Assembly (NCBI GenBank): GCA_030147635.1
Contig: JASBUZ010000003.1
Span: 42,753-106,752 of the forward strand
Length of the DNA stretch: 64,000 bases
Reading direction: 5' to 3'
Source: Gammaproteobacteria bacterium
Lineage (GTDB): Bacteria; Pseudomonadota; Gammaproteobacteria; Legionellales; Legionellaceae
Made by a program: the position numbers and the translations under genes. Within the stretch, counting starts at the first letter, position 1; every line of letters starts with the position of its first letter. This document shows, in pieces, positions 39,301 to 46,697 of this stretch. A model generated the notes under the pieces. That model ran no database searches. It was not told the DNA's origin and saw only the letters and a list, made by a program, of their open reading frames with translations.

Positions 39301-41191
39301 AAAGATTAAAAGGTTCTTCATGCGTATATTGCATGACAAACTCATTAATCCAAACAACAGCACCCCCCTCTAAATTCAGAGCGTAAGGCTGCTCGCTGAT
39401 GGCCCGCATGCCAAGACACTCTAAGATGGGTAAAACATCAGACAACACCAGTGTTTTATCATGCTGATAAAGTTTAAGTCTAAACTCCCCCTTATCTTTG
39501 GTCTCTGACTCATAAAAATGCATACCAAGTGGATTTTCTTTAGACAGTCCTTCAACCTTATCAATATCTGACATTGCTGTCCTAGGTGAAAATTGACTGA
39601 TATATGAAGGCGGAAATGCTAGTTTATACTTTGCAAATAAAGCAACAGCCCTCTCTTCACCTAAACGCTCTAAAAGAAAATAGAGCAAATCATCCGTCCA
39701 GGAGCGCCCTACTTCAATTAAGCGCTTCTCAAGTGCTGGAAAGTCATATTCTTTTTTATCTGATGGATTCAATTGTATTACAAAGTGAATGCGCGCCAAT
39801 ATAGAATCAGAAAAATGAGTAGAAAATCTGATGTTATTCGTATGAAACGTTTCGCTTAATACGTCTTGCATCAATTTTCTCAAATCGGTATTGAATTGAT
39901 CCCGCGGTACATAAACCAGGCACGAGCAAAATCTCCTATATACATCCATACGAGAAAACATGCGAATGCGCCGACGTTCTTGCATATGAAAAATACCCAT
40001 TGCCATTTCCAGAAGTTCGTCTTCTGAGCCTTGAATCAAGTCATCTCGTGGCAAGGTTTCTAAAATATTCAGGAGCGTTTTTCCAGCATGACTGCGTGGA
40101 TTCAGCCCAGAATTTTGCATCACCCAAGCAACTTTATGACGCAAAAAAGGAATATGCCTTGGGTTCGTATTATAAGCTGCAGACGTATATAGCCCTAAAA
40201 CTCGCCGCTCACCAATCACCTCTCCTTTCTTATCAAATCGTTTAATGCCAATATAGTCCATATAAGTATCACGATGCACGCTAGACAGGCAGTTAATTTT
40301 AGACATCATCAAAATGCGGGAAGAAAGTGTCAGCTCTTGAGCCTCAGGCGTTAACTCAGATAAGGTTCGCTCATCTGTTCGGTTCAACGACTCACGTAAC
40401 ACGCCAAGCCCTGTTTCAAGTAAAGGTTTTAAATAAGTCTCTCGCCCGGAATGGCTCAGTTCATAGTCTCGAACCCCTAAAAAAGTAAAGTGATGATCCT
40501 CAATCCACTTCAGAAATAATTGGGTTTCTTCAACTTCAAAGCTATCTAGTGTAGATGGTGCATGTCCTAGCTCGTCAATACTAGCCCGCACTCGCTCACG
40601 CATAACAGACCAATCTTCAACCACTGCTCGATTCTTTCTCAAAACTCGCGCTAGTTCTTTTTCCAACTCACTGAGTGCTTTAGCATCGGCTTCCTTATCA
40701 ATTTCCATCAGGATAACCGCTTCAACGATTACGTTTGGTCGTGACTCTCCAACGCGGGGAAAAACAGCAGTAACTGCTCTATTTTTAGCGCGCTCAAGAC
40801 GCACCCCTCCCATATACATAATTAAATGAGAGGAAAAACCCATTCGATTCACAGTCATTCGAATACTGTCTACCAAGAATGGCTCATCGTCCGTCACGAC
40901 TTCAAGCACTGTATGCGTGGTTTTCCAGCCGTCCTCTTCAAACGTCGGATTATAAATATTGATTTTGGGTTTATTGACTTTACGCCCTTGAATCGTCGAC
41001 CAAAAGTGAATACCCGCACAGCTTAAACCTTCGATGGTCCAATCTTGTAAGTCTTCAAGACCAACAGTTCCCAAAAATTGCCGCATAAACTCAGCACATA
41101 ACCCAGCATCTTTCTTACCAAGTTTTTTTTGAATACACTTCACCACATCCTTGATAATACGCTCTTTTCCCGCTTCAAATTTGTGCGTCAT
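36335..41191 (-). CDS. gdhB: NAD-specific glutamate dehydrogenase (large 180-kDa type)
   Basis: A 1618-residue enzyme of the large GDH class that oxidatively deaminates glutamate to 2-oxoglutarate. The long N-terminal regulatory part contains ACT-like segments. The catalytic part begins around residue 830 with KVARGGLRWSDRKEDFRTEV and VPSGAKGGFV, and the dinucleotide-binding region has VGTFVKATSENH and VVGEGGNLGLTQ. I start at 41191, where GAGGGG lies seven bases upstream; an ATG at 41206 would overlap the upstream gene. Glutamate use as carbon source fits an intracellular lifestyle. It lies in a run with the semialdehyde dehydrogenase. Confidence 0.95.
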   Translation of the reverse strand: MTHKFEAGKERIIKDVVKCIQKKLGKKDAGLCAEFMRQFLGTVGLEDLQDWTIEGLSCAGIHFWSTIQGRKVNKPKINIYNPTFEEDGWKTTHTVLEVVTDDEPFLVDSIRMTVNRMGFSSHLIMYMGGVRLERAKNRAVTAVFPRVGESRPNVIVEAVILMEIDKEADAKALSELEKELARVLRKNRAVVEDWSVMRERVRASIDELGHAPSTLDSFEVEETQLFLKWIEDHHFTFLGVRDYELSHSGRETYLKPLLETGLGVLRESLNRTDERTLSELTPEAQELTLSSRILMMSKINCLSSVHRDTYMDYIGIKRFDKKGEVIGERRVLGLYTSAAYNTNPRHIPFLRHKVAWVMQNSGLNPRSHAGKTLLNILETLPRDDLIQGSEDELLEMAMGIFHMQERRRIRMFSRMDVYRRFCSCLVYVPRDQFNTDLRKLMQDVLSETFHTNNIRFSTHFSDSILARIHFVIQLNPSDKKEYDFPALEKRLIEVGRSWTDDLLYFLLERLGEERAVALFAKYKLAFPPSYISQFSPRTAMSDIDKVEGLSKENPLGMHFYESETKDKGEFRLKLYQHDKTLVLSDVLPILECLGMRAISEQPYALNLEGGAVVWINEFVMQYTHEEPFNLSDLKLHFQETFQRVWFEDAENDGFNRLVLAAGLSWRQVAMIRTYAKYFKQIGSAFSQDYMETALVKHNEITKKIVQLFETRFRPGSVAQRDRKVKSLKKAILSELDHVKNLDEDKIIRQFVQAITKTLRTNYYQEKVGGGFKNYIAIKLDSKEISGMPRPYPMFEVFVYSPTVEGIHLRCDKVARGGLRWSDRKEDFRTEVLGLMKAQQVKNAVIVPSGAKGGFVAKRLPSSSTREEILAEGIACYQQFIRALLDITDNYCDDELVKPKSVVCYDGDDPYLVVAADKGTATFSDIANEISKEYDFWLGDAFASGGSIGYDHKKMGITARGAWESVKRHFYEMGTDIMTTDFTVIGIGDMAGDVFGNGMLLSKHIRLVAAFNHMHIFIDPTPNAAKSFKERERLFHMPRSSWSDYDSKLISKGGGVFSRTAKSIPVSKEMRALFGLEQKVIEPNELIQAILKADVDLLWSGGVGTFVKATSENHFEVGDRTNDLIRVNADMLRCRVVGEGGNLGLTQLARIEYALKGGRVYTDFIDNSAGVDCSDTEVNIKILLNREVKAGHLTAKKRNALLSSMTDEVAQLVLRDNILQTRAISLLAAQAGRTIDLNSRYLNMLSQEGKLDRALEFLPTEKVLNERKLLGKGLVSPEISTLLCYSKIHLKAAILDSNIPEDDYLLPNLMNAVPKPLRGKFQEGITKHPLKREIIATKLSNMIVNEMGFNFIYRLEEETGAPVTAIARAYMITRAVFNMGAIWQKLETLDTSMRAAYQTEIMVSCVRLLRRTSRWFLRCKRTHLDMADTIHRYSKGIAALKKALPGLLSEAQQKVYLSQAAHYRALGLPDAMACELTANRTLFFAMDMVEIAEAHKVPVTRVGQLYFDLGEFLDLTWIRGHVVEHPTETHWEALTREALRDDLDWQQRKLTAAILQLENKAEQKSGGLEIWAETHKALIARWHQVVAELRSSNVLNYTMFFVAIRELLDLTETTLQDTA

Positions 41192-41195
41192 CGCT

Positions 41196-41687
41196 TCACC
41201 CCTCAATGAGTACAGGCGTCCCTACCTTTACCCAGTCAGCCAACGCAATCATATCTTGATTACGCATACGAATGCATCCATGAGAACCGGGCACTCCGAG
41301 TGGTGTTGAATCGGGAGTACCATGAATATAAATAAATCGTTCAAACGTATCGACGTCTCCACCTTGATTTTTACCAGGCTCAAGTCCTCTAAGGCGTACA
41401 ATGCGTGTTAAAATCCAATCACGTTCAGGAAATTCCTGTGCTAAAGCTTCAGAATAAATCTCGCCGGTCCACTCTCTGGCGACAAAGACACTATTTTCTG
41501 CAAACTCACATCCTATGATTTCTTCGACACAGTGCTGGCCTCGTGGCGTACACCCACTATTTAATTGTTCGCCCACACCGTTTTTACCGGTTGAGACGGG
41601 ATAAGTTTGTAACAAGCTCCCCGCTTCATAACATTGAAGAACTTGGTCTTTTACTGAAACAACAATATCTTGTTTAGGCATGCCCAA
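41196..41687 (-). CDS. L,D-transpeptidase (YkuD domain) without signal peptide
   Basis: A 163-residue protein that is essentially one YkuD catalytic domain, with IHGTPDSTPLG and the active-site motif GSHGCIRMRNQDM (nucleophile Cys near residue 141). These enzymes crosslink or anchor peptidoglycan in the periplasm, but no export signal is visible, either from the ATG at 41687 or from that at 41681. The start lies inside the end of the dehydrogenase gene (14-base overlap), and gdhB begins four bases after its stop, so it is co-transcribed. Confidence 0.85.
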   Translation of the reverse strand: MGMPKQDIVVSVKDQVLQCYEAGSLLQTYPVSTGKNGVGEQLNSGCTPRGQHCVEEIIGCEFAENSVFVAREWTGEIYSEALAQEFPERDWILTRIVRLRGLEPGKNQGGDVDTFERFIYIHGTPDSTPLGVPGSHGCIRMRNQDMIALADWVKVGTPVLIEG

Positions 41688-43044
41688 TACCCACTGTTTT
41701 CATATTCACAAATGCTAAAATTCCCTCACGTGCCAATTCACGACCAAAGCCTGAGTGTTTAATACCTCCGAATGGCACACGCGGATCTGAACTCACTTTT
41801 CCGTTTACAAAGCAAGTCCCTGCTTCAATCGCATCCGCTGCCAGCTGCTCTCCTCGCACCTCATCTTGTGTAAAAATAGAAGCGCCAAGCCCATACTCTG
41901 TTTGATTCGCAAGTCGAATCGCATCAGCCTCATCACGTGCATCAATCAAAGTAATCACCGGGCCAAATAGCTCTTCATCAAAAGCAGGCATGCCAGGAAC
42001 CACCTCTGTTAAAATTGTCACTGGATAGTAAAACCCTTTCCCCTCAGGAATGACTCCCCCTATATGTAGCTTAGCCCCTTTTTCAATAGATGCCTCAACT
42101 TGCGCATGTACGGTTTCTCGCAAGTCGGCACGTGCCATCGGACCTATCACGGTCTTCTCATCCATTGGGTTACCCACAGTGTACTGTTTAACACACTCAA
42201 GGATTGCTTGCAGTAATTTCTCTTTGAGCGATTCAATCACAATGATTCGTTTGGCAGCAATACACACTTGGCCGGTATTATTAAGCCTTGATGCAACGAT
42301 GACCTCAGCCGCTAACTGAATATCTGCATCTGCTAATACCACAGCAGGATCACTCCCGCCCAACTCAAGCACCACACGCTTTAGATGCTTACCAGCACAA
42401 GAAGCCACTTCAGCGCCTGCCCGCGCACTTCCTGTAAAGGTGACACCAACCACTGCATCATGTGCAATAACTTCCGCAGCAGTCTCATTATCTAACACTA
42501 CGTGCTGAAAAACATGCTCAGGGAAGCCGGCCTCGATAAACAGCTCAGCAATGGCGTTCCCCGTGCCACTTGAAATAGGCGCATGCTTTAATAGGGTAGT
42601 ATTTCCTGCTGCGACTGTGGGTACTGCGTATCTAAAAACCTGCCAAAACGGAAAATTCCAAGGCATTATAGCAAACACGACGCCAAGCGGTCGATAAACA
42701 ACTTGGGTGTCTTTCAATTCAGTTTTAATGGGCTCTGCAGCTAAGTGGGCTTCGGCATGCTCTGCATAGTATTCACACACCCAAATGCACTTTTCAATTT
42801 CACCAATCCCCGCTTTTAAAGGCTTCCCCATCTCACTTGCCATGAGGCGCGCATATTCTTCTTTTTTTGCTTCTAGGCACTCAGCAAGCTTAAAAAGATG
42901 GCCACAGCGCACTTTAATCGATTCTTGACGCCAAGAATCATATGCTTTTTCAGCATCCCGAATACGCTCAAAAGCTGCTTCTTTCGACAATACGGGGTAA
43001 AACTGAAGCACTTCTTCAGTTGCAGGGTTTATCGTTTGAATCAT
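41674..43044 (-). CDS. sad: NAD(P)-dependent succinate-semialdehyde dehydrogenase (Sad/YneI type)
   Basis: A 456-residue aldehyde dehydrogenase. Visible features are MPWNFPFWQVFRYAVP, the catalytic Glu region LELGGSDPAVV, the nucleophile NTGQVCIAAKR, and the C-terminal FGGIKHSGFGRELAREG. The shorter N-terminus and these segments match the Sad (YneI) branch rather than GabD. It oxidises succinate semialdehyde to succinate, feeding the TCA cycle from the GABA/glutamate side, which fits its run with glutamate dehydrogenase. Confidence 0.88.
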   Translation of the reverse strand: MIQTINPATEEVLQFYPVLSKEAAFERIRDAEKAYDSWRQESIKVRCGHLFKLAECLEAKKEEYARLMASEMGKPLKAGIGEIEKCIWVCEYYAEHAEAHLAAEPIKTELKDTQVVYRPLGVVFAIMPWNFPFWQVFRYAVPTVAAGNTTLLKHAPISSGTGNAIAELFIEAGFPEHVFQHVVLDNETAAEVIAHDAVVGVTFTGSARAGAEVASCAGKHLKRVVLELGGSDPAVVLADADIQLAAEVIVASRLNNTGQVCIAAKRIIVIESLKEKLLQAILECVKQYTVGNPMDEKTVIGPMARADLRETVHAQVEASIEKGAKLHIGGVIPEGKGFYYPVTILTEVVPGMPAFDEELFGPVITLIDARDEADAIRLANQTEYGLGASIFTQDEVRGEQLAADAIEAGTCFVNGKVSSDPRVPFGGIKHSGFGRELAREGILAFVNMKTVGIGHA

Positions 43045-43136
43045 TAAAAAAACCTAAGCTCAAGTAAATCCTTGAATTTTATGCTACCTGCCGCATGACA
43101 TCAACAACTCAAGGCAACCTAAGCTCTCAATCTCCC

Positions 43137-45464
43137 TCAGATGGAACGGTATCTATCAAGACTTGGGCGAGTCTCCTTATCTGGCAAGTCCGCTGATTTA
43201 GGCGAAAAAATACCGTATTGTACCAACGCATTGAACGAATGACTTTTGGAAAGTGGAGAAAAACGTATTTTAAGTGTTCTACGCACATCTAGAGCCTCAG
43301 CCTCAGACACTTGACTCACTGCTCGCTTAAGCAAAGCAGAATGGTTCTTGGCTGTAATATACTCAGAAATCTCAGAAAAATGATTCTTGCGAGCAATCTT
43401 AAAACCTTTGACCACGACTGCATCGCAAGGCGGTCTACTGGACCCCAATAAAACACGCACACTCTCTAAATCATTATTGAGCACAGCTATTTTGAACGCT
43501 AGCTCAATATGACCAAGGCAAAGCTTTGGTTTTTCGGAAGATAAAAGCCATGAGAGACTCTCTGGCTGCCTATCTGCTGCAGCAAGTGCCAATAGTCTAT
43601 GTCGTGGCCCTCTTCCCAGTTGGTACCGGCTATCTAAATATTGTGTAATATGCCAATGTCCAAGCTCTGCTGCGCGAACAGCAATCGTAGAAATTTTTTC
43701 ATGAGACCTAACTCTGTTGGTTTCAAGCCACTCTACAAATCCTAAGTTGCCATTCATCGCTGCCTGGATAAATAATGAACCTTCACGTGCATCCACTGTT
43801 CGCCAGTTGAAATTTACACTATCCAATCGTTGCATAATCTCTAAACGCAAACGCGGATGATCGACAGAGATCAGCAGTGTTCTAAGTAAACGATAAATTT
43901 CTGCCTGAGACGCGACCGTCACTCCATCCAATCCCAAAGTATTTAAAAATTGATTGAGAACAAAAGGCGTTTCAGGAGTTTCTTTTTCACAAAAAACATG
44001 TGCAAGATAAGCCTGAAACTTATATTTATCTTCAGGAAAATGGTTAGGTGTCTCTTCAATTTCTTGTAACATACTAATTTGAAGATGTAATTTAGCCCAT
44101 AAATCTTCGGCCGAAATATAATCAAAAGCTTTAATTGGATAATTTGTATTTGCTGCAATATAAGTATCCAGTATCGAATCAAGTGTCCCAACTAAATTTG
44201 TTAAATAAGATTTCGCAGGCTTAAAACGCCTAATTTCTTTAATCAGCGCATCATCGAGCGTATTCGGTGATTCAAGCAGTTCTGCGATAAGCGTTTCAAA
44301 TAGAAACATCGTTTGTGGACTTCTTTGTTGCCTGAACAAACAAAAAAGAGCCGCTAAATCAGCAATTAAATCAAATGGTGTTGCAGCTGTGCGTTTAATG
44401 CCTTTGAGATAACTTTCCAAATCTTCATGCGCAATTTTTTGGGTAAGATAAGGAGAGTACGGCAATAGCGTCAATAAGCCATTCACTCGAGCTTGTACCA
44501 ATCCATCAAGTGTTTCAGGACTCAGCAACTGAGCAAAAGTTTTCCTTAATACATCCAAGTCTTTCGTATGATGCAAAATTTCAAAAAAATAAGTCGTCAA
44601 AATCATAGGGTGATTGAGTAATGCCCCTGAAACTTTTGTGCTCTCTAACGTTGGCTCTTCAAATTGCCGCCATAGTGCTGCTTTCAAAAACTCAATACCA
44701 AAAAGATGGGTAAGAGATTCGAAATTTTGAACACTTGGTGTAAAAATAGCACGGGGCTCAGAATAGGCCGGGCTATTTAAGCTTGTATCAAGCTGAGTAG
44801 TTCCATCAAGCGCGTAAGCCGCAAGAGCTGGCTCAGAACAGCAAGTTCTACCAAGTGCATCTGCAAGTGGCTTAGTTCGTTTGGCTTGTGCGAGAAAAAT
44901 ATGGAGCGTTTGAATAGGTTCTATACCTGCGAGACCAATATGATAACGAAAATAATTCTGAATTAAGTGTGTCGATAAAATTTCTTCAACTGTCACGCCT
45001 GATTTCATCAAATACCTTAGAAAAGCAGCAAAAGTTTTGGGTGTATTCATGAACGCTTGACCAAGTCGTGCAATAGACAGTGCGTCTTCTTGCTCGCGCA
45101 AACTAAAGCAAAACAATGCATAAAGCATTTTCATGTGCGTATGAGATAATTTAAAAGACAGTGCGTTTTCCTCAAGGTATTCAATCACCAGAGGAAGCAC
45201 AGGCACTTGAGGCCTTTGTGAAAGTTTTCCAGCACAATACGCAAGAAAATCACCATAAGCGTTCTGTAGCATCTTGACTCGCCCAGAGGATAGGTTCGGT
45301 AGGACAAACCGAAGACGACTATGCGCGAGAGCAATCTTTTGCTGTGCCTCTTGTGAGGCCTCTTTTGTGATTGTTGCTTGTGAAAGCAAAGTAAGCTCAG
45401 CGTCTGAGAGCACTTTGTTTGAGGTATCTCCCTGTAACGCAACAAAAATATCGTATAGCAGCAT
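43137..45464 (-). CDS. Large protein with C-terminal ankyrin-like repeats, function unknown
   Basis: A 775-residue soluble, mostly alpha-helical protein that I do not recognise. Residues about 570-740 contain degenerate ankyrin repeats: LFIQAAMNGNLGFVEWLET, AVRAAELGHWHITQYLDS, LLALAAADRQPESLSWLLS and AFKIAVLNNDLESVRVLLG. The N-terminal 550 residues have regular helical hairpins without a named domain. The C-terminal 50 residues are basic and polar. It has its own promoter and stands alone. A host-directed role is possible by analogy with other ankyrin proteins of Legionellales, but is inference. Confidence 0.62.
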   Translation of the reverse strand: MLLYDIFVALQGDTSNKVLSDAELTLLSQATITKEASQEAQQKIALAHSRLRFVLPNLSSGRVKMLQNAYGDFLAYCAGKLSQRPQVPVLPLVIEYLEENALSFKLSHTHMKMLYALFCFSLREQEDALSIARLGQAFMNTPKTFAAFLRYLMKSGVTVEEILSTHLIQNYFRYHIGLAGIEPIQTLHIFLAQAKRTKPLADALGRTCCSEPALAAYALDGTTQLDTSLNSPAYSEPRAIFTPSVQNFESLTHLFGIEFLKAALWRQFEEPTLESTKVSGALLNHPMILTTYFFEILHHTKDLDVLRKTFAQLLSPETLDGLVQARVNGLLTLLPYSPYLTQKIAHEDLESYLKGIKRTAATPFDLIADLAALFCLFRQQRSPQTMFLFETLIAELLESPNTLDDALIKEIRRFKPAKSYLTNLVGTLDSILDTYIAANTNYPIKAFDYISAEDLWAKLHLQISMLQEIEETPNHFPEDKYKFQAYLAHVFCEKETPETPFVLNQFLNTLGLDGVTVASQAEIYRLLRTLLISVDHPRLRLEIMQRLDSVNFNWRTVDAREGSLFIQAAMNGNLGFVEWLETNRVRSHEKISTIAVRAAELGHWHITQYLDSRYQLGRGPRHRLLALAAADRQPESLSWLLSSEKPKLCLGHIELAFKIAVLNNDLESVRVLLGSSRPPCDAVVVKGFKIARKNHFSEISEYITAKNHSALLKRAVSQVSEAEALDVRRTLKIRFSPLSKSHSFNALVQYGIFSPKSADLPDKETRPSLDRYRSI

Positions 45465-45527
45465 GGCTATCTCCAGTGATTAATCCATGAACAGCTTTTC
45501 CTTACGACTTCTTTACAAATAAAGGAG

Positions 45528-45556
45528 TTTATAAGAAAAAGCAAGTTTTTTGACAA
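45528..45556 (-). promoter_or_regulatory. Sigma-70 promoter of the 43137-45464 gene
   Basis: On the minus strand TTGTCA (45551-45556) and TATAAA (45528-45533) with an exact 17-base spacer, 64 bases upstream of the start. Its -35 box overlaps the -35 box of the divergent promoter at 45550. Confidence 0.65.
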
Positions 45557-45577
45557 ACCAGTGAGCAAGAATATGCT
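45550..45577 (+). promoter_or_regulatory. Sigma-70 promoter of the 45616 gene
   Basis: A perfect TTGACA -35 box (45550-45555), a 16-base spacer and TATGCT (45572-45577), 38 bases before the start codon. It shares five bases with the opposing -35 box. Confidence 0.55.
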
Positions 45578-45615
45578 ATGATAGGAGAACCACTCTAATT
45601 ATATAACCTAAGTTA

Positions 45616-46098
45616 ATGATTACCTCTTTTAAAAACTTATTATGCGCTTTAGGCCTAGCTCTACTCTTACCAAACTTAAGTTTTGCCTTTCCTCAGGGCT
45701 GTGAAAACATGGGCTTTGGCTTTGACGATCCGTATGTTTTATTTAATGACTCAGACAAGCAAAGTTTTTTTCTGGTCCAGAATCACTCTGACTCAACCAT
45801 TGAGCTACAACGTGTAGAAACAGAAGATGCTTTTATGAGCCCTAAATTACAGAGTAAATTAAACGCTGGCAGATGGTCTGCCTTTGCATCTGATATTGAA
45901 AATATCCACTTTCAATGTATCTCAAACTTAGATAACAACCCCACTCGAATCAACTGCCGTGAAGTCTTGACCATTTGCCAATATCCTCGCGTTAAGTTTG
46001 CTTTAAGCAATATGGGAAGCTACTGGGTCTCAACCAACAAACCACAAAAACAAGTCATTCGTGAATCTATCAAAAAAGGCATTCTGTTACGCTGGTAA
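45616..46098 (+). CDS. Secreted protein, EnhB-like
   Basis: A 160-residue protein with a clear signal peptide (LLCALGLALLLPNLSFA, cleavage after about residue 24). The mature part has four Cys residues likely paired in disulfides, and conserved-looking segments FFLVQNHSDSTIELQ, WSAFASDIENIHFQC and FALSNMGSYWVSTNK. The pattern resembles the Legionella enhanced-entry protein EnhB family; I recall that resemblance rather than having aligned it. Probably periplasmic. A strong promoter lies upstream, and the thioredoxin-fold gene follows 33 bases downstream. Confidence 0.7.
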   Translation: MITSFKNLLCALGLALLLPNLSFAFPQGCENMGFGFDDPYVLFNDSDKQSFFLVQNHSDSTIELQRVETEDAFMSPKLQSKLNAGRWSAFASDIENIHFQCISNLDNNPTRINCREVLTICQYPRVKFALSNMGSYWVSTNKPQKQVIRESIKKGILLRW

Positions 46099-46131
46099 AA
46101 TAAACTTCTAATTTTTTAATGAGGATAAGTC

Positions 46132-46692
46132 ATGGTTAAAACCGCTTCTTCCATGCTTCCCCTTGGGACGCATGCCCCTGGATTTTCACTCACAGATGTC
46201 ATTACTGACTGCGCTATCAACTTACATCAATCAGACAACCACGAAGCTGCAACGGTTATTTTGTTTATTTGCAATCACTGTCCTTATGTAAAACATGTTA
46301 ATCCAGCCATTACAAAGCTCGCACGTGACTATATCCCAAAAAAAATTCGGTTTATTGCTATTAATTCAAATGATGTAGAAAAATATCCCGATGACTCACC
46401 GGAAAATATGCGAACCACAGCAGAAAAAGAAGGCTACCCTTTTCCATATTTGTTTGATGAAACCCAAGAAGTCGCAAAAGCCTATCAAGCAGCCTGCACC
46501 CCAGACTTTTTTGTATTTGACCAGGACTTAATGCTTGCCTATCGTGGCCAGCTCGATGACTCAAGACCAGGTAATGGTATCGAGTCAGATGGCTCATCCA
46601 TTCGAGAAGCCTTAGACTGTCTCATTCGAGGCAAACCTGTCCCTACGCTACAAAAACCAAGTATCGGCTGTAATATCAAGTGGAAGGAATAA
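46132..46692 (+). CDS. Thioredoxin-fold / AhpC-TSA family protein
   Basis: A 186-residue protein with a redoxin fold: LGTHAPGFSLTDV near the N-terminus, ILFICNHCPYVKHV with a CNHC pair at the active-site position (about 44-47), and ACTPDFFVFDQDL with the cis-Pro. No signal peptide, so cytoplasmic. It is probably a thiol-based reductase or peroxiredoxin-like protein. GAGG stands seven bases before the ATG. Confidence 0.85.
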   Translation: MVKTASSMLPLGTHAPGFSLTDVITDCAINLHQSDNHEAATVILFICNHCPYVKHVNPAITKLARDYIPKKIRFIAINSNDVEKYPDDSPENMRTTAEKEGYPFPYLFDETQEVAKAYQAACTPDFFVFDQDLMLAYRGQLDDSRPGNGIESDGSSIREALDCLIRGKPVPTLQKPSIGCNIKWKE

Positions 46693-46697
46693 CACGC

